Source: SIG603 sp964370635
Lineage (GTDB): Bacteria; Bacillota; Clostridia; Oscillospirales; Acutalibacteraceae
Length of the DNA stretch: 64,000 nt
Direction: 5' to 3'
NCBI GenBank assembly: GCA_964370635.1
Contig: CAYJJU010000009.1
Span: 34,832 to 98,831, forward strand
A program made the translations under genes and the position numbers. How positions within the stretch are numbered: the first letter of the stretch is position 1; the number at the start of each line of letters is the position of its first letter. The notes under the pieces were generated by a model. That model did no database searches. It saw only the letters and a list, made by a program, of their open reading frames with translations, and was not told the DNA's origin. Of the stretch, positions 58,402 to 64,000 are shown in pieces.

Positions 58402-59835
58402 ATGTCTAGATTAACTTATGAATCCCCGCTTTCCTCAAGGTATGCGGATAAAGAAATGAAGTACCTTTTTTCGCCCGACATGAAATTTAAAACATGGAGA
58501 AAACTTTGGATAGCGCTTGCTAAAGCCGAGATGGAGCTTGGTCTTCCCGTGACAAAAGAGCAGGTTGAAGAACTTGAGAAATTTAAAGATGACATAAATT
58601 ATGAAGTGGCGCAGGCTAAGGAAAAAGAAGTAAGACACGACGTAATGAGCCATGTGCATGCCTACGGAGTGCAGTGCCCCTCTGCCATGCCTATCATACA
58701 TTTAGGTGCAACTTCTTGTTATGTTGGAGATAATACCGACATAATAATTATGACAGAGGCGTTAAAAATAGTAAGAAACAAGCTTGTAAATGTCATAAGA
58801 ATTTTATCGGATTTTGCCTTAAAGTATAAAGATTTGCCAACACTTGGCTTTACCCATTATCAACCGGCACAACCTACTACAGTGGGTAAAAGGGCGACCC
58901 TATGGATACAAGAGCTATTAATGGACTTAGAAGATGTGGAGTATCAAATCTCTAAGGCGAAACTTTTAGGCTCAAAGGGAACAACAGGAACTCAGGCAAG
59001 CTTTTTAGAGCTATTTGACGGCGACCACGAAAAAGTAAAAGAGCTTGACAGAAAAATTGCCAAGGAAATGGGATACGAGAGCTGTTATGCGGTGTCGGGT
59101 CAAACTTATTCAAGAAAGCTTGACTACCAAATATTATCCATTTTAAGCTCAATCTCTCAAAGTGCGATGAAATTCTCAAATGACATAAGACTTTTACAGA
59201 ATTTAAAAGAAATAGAAGAACCGTTTGAGAAAAGCCAAATAGGCTCGTCTGCAATGGCGTATAAAAGAAATCCAATGCGCTCTGAAAGAATTTCCTCACT
59301 TGCAAGATATGTAATGGTAGACGCATTAAACCCTGCGATAACGGCGGCGACTCAGTGGTTTGAGAGAACCTTAGATGACTCGGCAAACAAGAGAATTAGC
59401 GTGCCTGAGGCCTTCCTTGCAACAGACGCAGTTTTAAACCTTTACATGAATGTATCTGACGGCCTTGTTGTGTATCCAAAAGTTATAGAGCAAAGACTAT
59501 TAAGGGAGCTTCCCTTTATGGCCACAGAAAATATAATGATGGACGCTGTAAAGCTAGGCGGCGACAGACAAGAGCTTCATGAGAAAATAAGGGTGCACTC
59601 CATGGCGGCAGGAAGAGTCGTAAAAGAAGAGGGTGGCGAAAACGATTTATTAGAGCGTATAGCGGCAGATGACAGCTTCCCGGTAAACATGGAACAATTA
59701 AAAGAAATGATAGACCCTAAAAAATATGTGGGCAGAGCACCACAGCAAACAGAAGATTTTATAAATGAAGTTGTAAATAAAGCTTTAGAAAAATATAAAG
59801 ACTTAAATATGCAAACAGCAGAAATTAACGTTTAA
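58402..59835 (+). CDS. purB: Adenylosuccinate lyase
   Basis: 477 residues. Catalyses two fumarate-releasing steps in purine synthesis (SAICAR to AICAR and adenylosuccinate to AMP). The start is LTYESPLSSRYADKEM, with VMSHVHAYG, GATSCYVGDNTD and the signature SSAMAYKRNPMRSE (superfamily GSSxMPxKxNP, here SSAMAYKRNP). It is followed after 41 bp by glmS. AAGGAG precedes the ATG. Confidence 0.96.
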   Translation: MSRLTYESPLSSRYADKEMKYLFSPDMKFKTWRKLWIALAKAEMELGLPVTKEQVEELEKFKDDINYEVAQAKEKEVRHDVMSHVHAYGVQCPSAMPIIHLGATSCYVGDNTDIIIMTEALKIVRNKLVNVIRILSDFALKYKDLPTLGFTHYQPAQPTTVGKRATLWIQELLMDLEDVEYQISKAKLLGSKGTTGTQASFLELFDGDHEKVKELDRKIAKEMGYESCYAVSGQTYSRKLDYQILSILSSISQSAMKFSNDIRLLQNLKEIEEPFEKSQIGSSAMAYKRNPMRSERISSLARYVMVDALNPAITAATQWFERTLDDSANKRISVPEAFLATDAVLNLYMNVSDGLVVYPKVIEQRLLRELPFMATENIMMDAVKLGGDRQELHEKIRVHSMAAGRVVKEEGGENDLLERIAADDSFPVNMEQLKEMIDPKKYVGRAPQQTEDFINEVVNKALEKYKDLNMQTAEINV

Positions 59836-59876
59836 AAAATAATTTAAAGTCATTTTATGACGGATAGGAGTTAAGT

Positions 59877-61709
59877 ATGTGTGGTATAGTAGGTTATATA
59901 GGTGAAGAGCAAGCAACCCCGTTTTTGCTATCGGGTCTTGAAAAACTGGAGTACAGAGGCTATGATTCTGCAGGTGTTGCAGTTTATAATGAAGGGCAAA
60001 TTAATGTCGTAAAAGCAAAAGGCAGACTTAAGGTGCTTGAAGAAATCACAGAAAATGGAACAAATGTTAAAGGTTGCGTGGGCATAGGACACACAAGATG
60101 GGCTACTCACGGTGCGCCTTCAGACGTAAACTCGCACCCTCAAACAAGCGTATCGGGCAAATTTGCCGTGGTTCACAACGGAATTATTGAGAATTACCTT
60201 GAGCTTAAGAATAGACTTTTAAGAAGCGGTGTGGAGTTTGTGTCCGAGACCGACACAGAAGTTGTGGCACAGCTTTTGGAGTATTACCACAAGGGAAATA
60301 TAATGGAAACCATTTCAAAGGTCATAAGCAAAGTAGACGGAAGCTATGCTTTTGGCATAATTTGTGAAGATTATCCCGAAAGAATTTATGCGGTAAGAAA
60401 AGACAGCCCGCTAATAATAGGCGTTGGAGAAGGCGAAAACTATATAGCATCAGACGTGCCCGCTATTTTATCAAGGACAAAGAAAATTTACAGGCTAAAC
60501 GATGGCGAAATTGCTGTTTTGACAAAGGATAATATCGGATTTTTCAATAGCGATTTAGAGTTTTTATCTAAAAAGAGCGAAACAATCACATGGGATATGC
60601 AGTCTGCCGAAAAAGGCGGATATGAGCACTTTATGATGAAAGAAATCATGGAGCAACCCGAAGTTGTGAGAAACACAATTTCTCCAAGAATTAAAGACGG
60701 TGAAATAGTATTAGACGATATTAAAATCACAAAAGAATATTTGGAAAACATAAACAGAATTATGATAGTTGCCTGTGGTACCGCGTATCATGTAGGAGTT
60801 GCGGCAAAATATATATTTGAAGAATTTTTAAGAATACCGGTAGAAGTCGATGTTGCATCTGAGTTTAGATACAGAAATCCAATAGTTGATGACAAAACTT
60901 TAGTGCTAATCATTAGCCAATCAGGCGAAACAGCCGACACACTTGCAGCGCTTAGAGAGGCCAAAAAACGAGGAGCCAGAGTGTTATCGATTGTAAATGT
61001 TGTGGGAAGCACAATAGCCGCTGAATCTGACGACACACTTTACACATGGGCAGGGCCTGAAATTTCTGTTGCTTCAACAAAAGCATACAGCACTCAACTT
61101 GTTGTAATATACTTAATTGCACTGCGTTTTGCAAAAGATTTAAACACTTTAAGCGAAGAGGTATATAAATCTCATGTAGCAGACATACAAAAAATTCCTG
61201 AACTCATAGAAAATTCTTTGAAAAATAAAGAAAACATACAATTTTTCGCCGCAGAACATTTTAATAATGAAGACATGTACTTCATCGGCAGAAATCTAGA
61301 CTTTGCCGTTTCACTTGAGGCTTCACTTAAACTTCAAGAAATATCTTATATCCATTCAGAGGCATATACAGGCGGCGAATTAAAGCACGGCTCTATTTCT
61401 TTGATAGAAGATAAAACGCTCGTAATAGCCTTTGCGACACACGGCGGACTGTTTAACAAAATGATGTCAAACATCAAAGAGGTTAAATCTAGAGGCGCAA
61501 CAGTGCTTGGCGTAATTATGGACGAAGAGGATAAAAGAATTTTAGGCGATGAGGTTGATTTTCTATTTGAAATACCAAAAGTGCCCGATTTTATGATACC
61601 ATCACTTGCAGTGATACCTTTCCAACTTTTTGCATACTATGTAGCCTCAATGCGTGGCTGTGACATAGATAAACCAAGAAACCTTGCAAAATCGGTAACG
61701 GTTGAATAA
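59877..61709 (+). CDS. glmS: Glutamine-fructose-6-phosphate aminotransferase
   Basis: 610 residues. N-terminal nucleophile amidotransferase with C2 (MCGIVGYIG), then GHTRWATHGAPSDVNSHPQ; two SIS domains follow (IMIVACGTAYHVGVAAKYI; ISQSGETADTLAALREAKK) and the C-terminal SLEASLKLQEISYIHSEAY and KPRNLAKSVTVE. It makes glucosamine-6-phosphate for cell-wall synthesis. The intergenic gap to purB is only 41 bp, too short for the glmS ribozyme. AGGAG precedes the ATG. Confidence 0.97.
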   Translation: MCGIVGYIGEEQATPFLLSGLEKLEYRGYDSAGVAVYNEGQINVVKAKGRLKVLEEITENGTNVKGCVGIGHTRWATHGAPSDVNSHPQTSVSGKFAVVHNGIIENYLELKNRLLRSGVEFVSETDTEVVAQLLEYYHKGNIMETISKVISKVDGSYAFGIICEDYPERIYAVRKDSPLIIGVGEGENYIASDVPAILSRTKKIYRLNDGEIAVLTKDNIGFFNSDLEFLSKKSETITWDMQSAEKGGYEHFMMKEIMEQPEVVRNTISPRIKDGEIVLDDIKITKEYLENINRIMIVACGTAYHVGVAAKYIFEEFLRIPVEVDVASEFRYRNPIVDDKTLVLIISQSGETADTLAALREAKKRGARVLSIVNVVGSTIAAESDDTLYTWAGPEISVASTKAYSTQLVVIYLIALRFAKDLNTLSEEVYKSHVADIQKIPELIENSLKNKENIQFFAAEHFNNEDMYFIGRNLDFAVSLEASLKLQEISYIHSEAYTGGELKHGSISLIEDKTLVIAFATHGGLFNKMMSNIKEVKSRGATVLGVIMDEEDKRILGDEVDFLFEIPKVPDFMIPSLAVIPFQLFAYYVASMRGCDIDKPRNLAKSVTVE

Positions 61710-61710
61710 T

Positions 61711-61814
61711 AACCACGTGTGAAACACATGGAGTGAAGAGCGACGTTTCGTCGTCCGTGGGATTTTCACAAAATTTCCTATTAATATGTAGGGCAAGGGC
61801 TCTGCTCTTGCCTA
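61711..61814. repeat. Palindromic intergenic repeat(s) after glmS
   Basis: Two hairpins: CGACG-TTT-CGTCG (61741-61753) inside weaker arms (CCACG/CGTGG and GTGTGAAA/TTTTCAC), and TAGGGCAAGGGC-TCT-GCTCTTGCCTA (61789-61814). The second resembles the GGGGCGAAC-type hairpin at 56617 in layout but not in exact sequence. It has no coding capacity. Confidence 0.6.
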
Positions 61815-61842
61815 TTTAATAAATGTTGGGAGTAAAACAGCA

Positions 61843-62382
61843 ATGGATTTTATAAAACTTGCAGAAAAAAGAGTAAGTTGTAGAGCCTACGACAGCCAAA
61901 AAGAAGTATCAAAAGATGATATCACAGAAATTTTAAGGGCAGGGACATATGCGCCCTCTGCCTGCAACTCACAACCGTGGAGATTTGTAGTTTGTGATAA
62001 AGAAAATGCAAATAAGATTGCTCATTTAATTATAAGAGAAGATTTGAAAATTAATCACTGGACGGTGGATGTTCCGGCTTTTGTTGTCGTGTGCGAGGAA
62101 AAAGTAACTTTGATGAAAAGTTTAAACGCACAAGACCAGCAACATTATGCGCAAATTGATATAGGCTCTGCAATGACAAGTATTTGCCTTGCAGCAACCG
62201 ATAAGGGGCTTGGCAGCTGTATCATAGGAATTTTTGATGAACCTAAAATAAAAGAGCTTTTAAGCATTCCGGAGGATGTAAAAATTAGAGCGGTAATTGC
62301 AGTGGGTTATCCTAAAAACGATAACACAGCGGCAAAGCCAAGAAAGCCTGAGAGCGAAAAAATTAGTTTTAACAAATGGTGA
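61843..62382 (+). CDS. Nitroreductase-family protein
   Basis: 179 residues. The FMN-binding start KLAEKRVSCRAYDSQKEVS, then GTYAPSACNSQPWRFVVC, and AQIDIGSAMTSICLAATDKGLGSCIIGIF are family hallmarks; the end AVGYPKNDNTAAKPRKP is typical. It reduces flavin-linked substrates using NAD(P)H; the physiological target is unknown. Lies 133 bp after glmS and 33 bp before guaA, possibly co-transcribed with guaA. Confidence 0.92.
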   Translation: MDFIKLAEKRVSCRAYDSQKEVSKDDITEILRAGTYAPSACNSQPWRFVVCDKENANKIAHLIIREDLKINHWTVDVPAFVVVCEEKVTLMKSLNAQDQQHYAQIDIGSAMTSICLAATDKGLGSCIIGIFDEPKIKELLSIPEDVKIRAVIAVGYPKNDNTAAKPRKPESEKISFNKW

Positions 62383-62415
62383 TATAGTCTTTTTTAGAAA
62401 GGAAGATTAACAAAA

Positions 62416-63957
62416 ATGAACACAAAAAAATCGTATAAAGAAGCGGTGGTAGTGCTGGATTTTGGCGGTCAATATGCACAACTTATAGCAAGAAGAGTAA
62501 GAGATTTAGGCGTATACTGTGAAATTAAGTCTTATAAAACCGATTTAAGCGAGCTTAAAGGATATAAGGGCATTATTTTTACAGGCGGACCAAGTGTAGT
62601 GTACGAAGAAACAGCGCCAAAATGCAAAAAAGAGATTTTTGAAATGGGTATCCCCGTGCTAGGCATTTGCTATGGCGCACAGCTAATGGCATATCTTTTA
62701 GACGGAAAAGTAGACAGCGCCGAGGTGCGTGAATACGGCAACACGGAAGTAGATTTTATTGAAGACTCAAAGGTTTTTGCTGGAATAGAAAAAAGTACGT
62801 GTTGGATGAGCCATACTTATTATATCTCTCAAATGCCGGAAGGCTTTAAAGTCAGCGCAAAAAGCGAGTTTTGCCCATGCGCCGCAATGGAAAACGAAGA
62901 AAAAAAATTATACGCAGTACAATTTCACCCAGAAGTTGAGCACACCCACTGCGGTGAGAAAATTTTAAACAAATTCCTTTACAACATATGTGAATGCGCA
63001 GGCGACTGGAAAATGTCATCTTTTGCAAAGACCACAATAGAGAACATAAAAGCGCAAGTAGGCGACAAAAAGGTTTTATGTGGGCTCTCAGGCGGAGTTG
63101 ACTCATCGGTAGCCGCACTTCTAGTACACAAGGCAATAGGCAAAAACCTAACATGCGTGTTCGTAGACCACGGCCTTCACAGAAAAAACGAGGGCGACAT
63201 GGTTGAGGAAAAATTCAGAAAAGAATTTGACATGAACATTATAAGAGTTAATGTTGCAGATAGGTTTTTGACAAAACTAGAAGGCGTGTCAGACCCTGAA
63301 ACGAAAAGAAAAATAATAGGCGAAGAATTCGTAAGAGTTTTTGAAGAAGAAGCAAGAAAAATTGGTGCGATTAACTTTTTATGCCAAGGCACAATCTATC
63401 CCGACGTAGTAGAAAGCGGAACAGGGGAGGCAGCAGTGATTAAAAGCCACCACAATGTAGGCGGACTACCCGACGACATAGAATTTGAAGGCCTAGTAGA
63501 GCCACTTAGAGATTTATTTAAAGACGAAGTAAGAAGAGTAGGACAGGAACTCGGCATGGAAGAAAGTCTAGTATGGCGCCAACCTTGCCCAGGCCCCGGC
63601 CTTGCCGTAAGGATAATGGGTGAGATAACAAAAGAAAGAATAAGCACACTTCAGGAAGCGGACGCAATTTTCAGAGAAGAAATCGCCCTTGCCGGACTAC
63701 AAAGGGACGTAAACCAATACTTTGCAGTAATGACAGGCTCAAGAACAGTAGGAGTAATGGGAGATGAGCGAACCTACGGCGAAGTGGTAGCCCTAAGAGC
63801 AGTAACAACAACCGACTTCATGACAGCAGACTGGGCAAAACTACCAATGGATTTGCTAGGTAAAGTGTCAAATAGAATAGTAAATGAGGTAAAAGGAGTA
63901 AACAGAATAGTATACGACATAACCTCAAAACCCCCTGCTACTATTGAGTGGGAGTAG
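62416..63957 (+). CDS. guaA: GMP synthase (glutamine-hydrolysing)
   Basis: 513 residues. The amidotransferase domain has the nucleophile in GICYGAQLM and AVQFHPEVEHTHCGEK; the ATP pyrophosphatase has SGGVDSSVAALLVHKAIG, and the C-terminal dimer domain ends NRIVYDITSKPPATIEWE. It converts XMP to GMP. AGAAAGGAAGA precedes the ATG. The last 43 bases of the window after it hold nothing I can assign. Confidence 0.97.
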   Translation: MNTKKSYKEAVVVLDFGGQYAQLIARRVRDLGVYCEIKSYKTDLSELKGYKGIIFTGGPSVVYEETAPKCKKEIFEMGIPVLGICYGAQLMAYLLDGKVDSAEVREYGNTEVDFIEDSKVFAGIEKSTCWMSHTYYISQMPEGFKVSAKSEFCPCAAMENEEKKLYAVQFHPEVEHTHCGEKILNKFLYNICECAGDWKMSSFAKTTIENIKAQVGDKKVLCGLSGGVDSSVAALLVHKAIGKNLTCVFVDHGLHRKNEGDMVEEKFRKEFDMNIIRVNVADRFLTKLEGVSDPETKRKIIGEEFVRVFEEEARKIGAINFLCQGTIYPDVVESGTGEAAVIKSHHNVGGLPDDIEFEGLVEPLRDLFKDEVRRVGQELGMEESLVWRQPCPGPGLAVRIMGEITKERISTLQEADAIFREEIALAGLQRDVNQYFAVMTGSRTVGVMGDERTYGEVVALRAVTTTDFMTADWAKLPMDLLGKVSNRIVNEVKGVNRIVYDITSKPPATIEWE

Positions 63958-64000
63958 CACTCTGTGGATGTTATATGCAGAAAATATACAGAAAACACCC

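Noticed and set aside
59836..59876. glmS ribozyme or riboswitch before glmS
   Set aside because: Only 41 bp lie between purB and glmS; the ribozyme needs about 150 nt.

Overview
The window reads as chromosome of a low-GC, AT-rich, Gram-positive anaerobe of the class Clostridia. The evidence is AT-rich intergenic DNA with consensus sigma-A promoters, Shine-Dalgarno sites of the AGGAGG type, and some TTG starts. Further signs are a cotJABC spore-coat operon, an NfnAB electron-bifurcating transhydrogenase pair, an rplU-prp-rpmA operon whose L27 carries the Firmicutes N-terminal extension, and large surface proteins with InlB-like repeats. I cannot name the genus. I see no rRNA, tRNA, CRISPR array, phage or transposase gene.

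Layout. 1-1500: the start of a leftward gene, an RNase H1 with a hybrid-binding domain, rpsT and a 50-residue membrane protein. 1.5-5.4 kb: a sortase-type surface protein. 5.7-6.8 kb: two divergent genes that both lost their 5' ends, apparently in one deletion. 6.8-11.5 kb: a Cthe_2159-like lipoprotein, a two-component pair and a secreted protein with three PepSY repeats made by recent 258-bp duplication. 11.6-20.2 kb: a self-contained hexitol (mannitol-type) PTS locus with its own EIIA, PfkB kinase, MDR dehydrogenase, HPr, Enzyme I, EIICB and MtlR-like regulator; its two operons start from near-identical operator-promoter modules. 20.3-31.8 kb: an ABC transporter, a seven-PASTA membrane protein and a 2149-residue surface protein. 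31.7-33.2 kb: a small lipoprotein gene bracketed by two copies of a structured 143-bp repeat, each copy lying between two copies of the local terminator hairpin.

33.2-45.2 kb, mostly leftward: a NahK-like kinase and an orphan GHKL sensor. Next is a four-gene ABC-2 exporter operon in which the ATPase and an accessory membrane protein both start with a zinc ribbon. A DUF4097 protein and a GntR(YtrA)-ABC operon follow, then an XRE/DUF6794-like pair flanked by 28-bp direct repeats, and a HAD phosphatase. 45.3-48.7 kb: rplU-prp-rpmA, an FGGY kinase and deoC. 48.7-53.5 kb: an orphan solute-binding lipoprotein, a kinase/ParB-like fusion and nfnB/nfnA. 53.7-54.8 kb: cotJABC. 55.0-55.5 kb: two tandem 52-54 residue proteins of unknown function with a shared C-terminal IGGVxMPL motif, behind a perfect-consensus promoter. 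55.5-64 kb: a PTS_EIIC_2-type membrane protein, a palindromic MITE-like element, gdhA, purB, glmS, a nitroreductase and guaA.

The most novel-looking items are the IGGVxMPL pair, the terminator-duplicating repeat elements, the zinc-ribbon ABC operon and the twin-promoter PTS locus. Several starts were moved inward from the longest open frame because of clear ribosome binding sites. All functional calls rest on motif recognition by eye; no database search was run.
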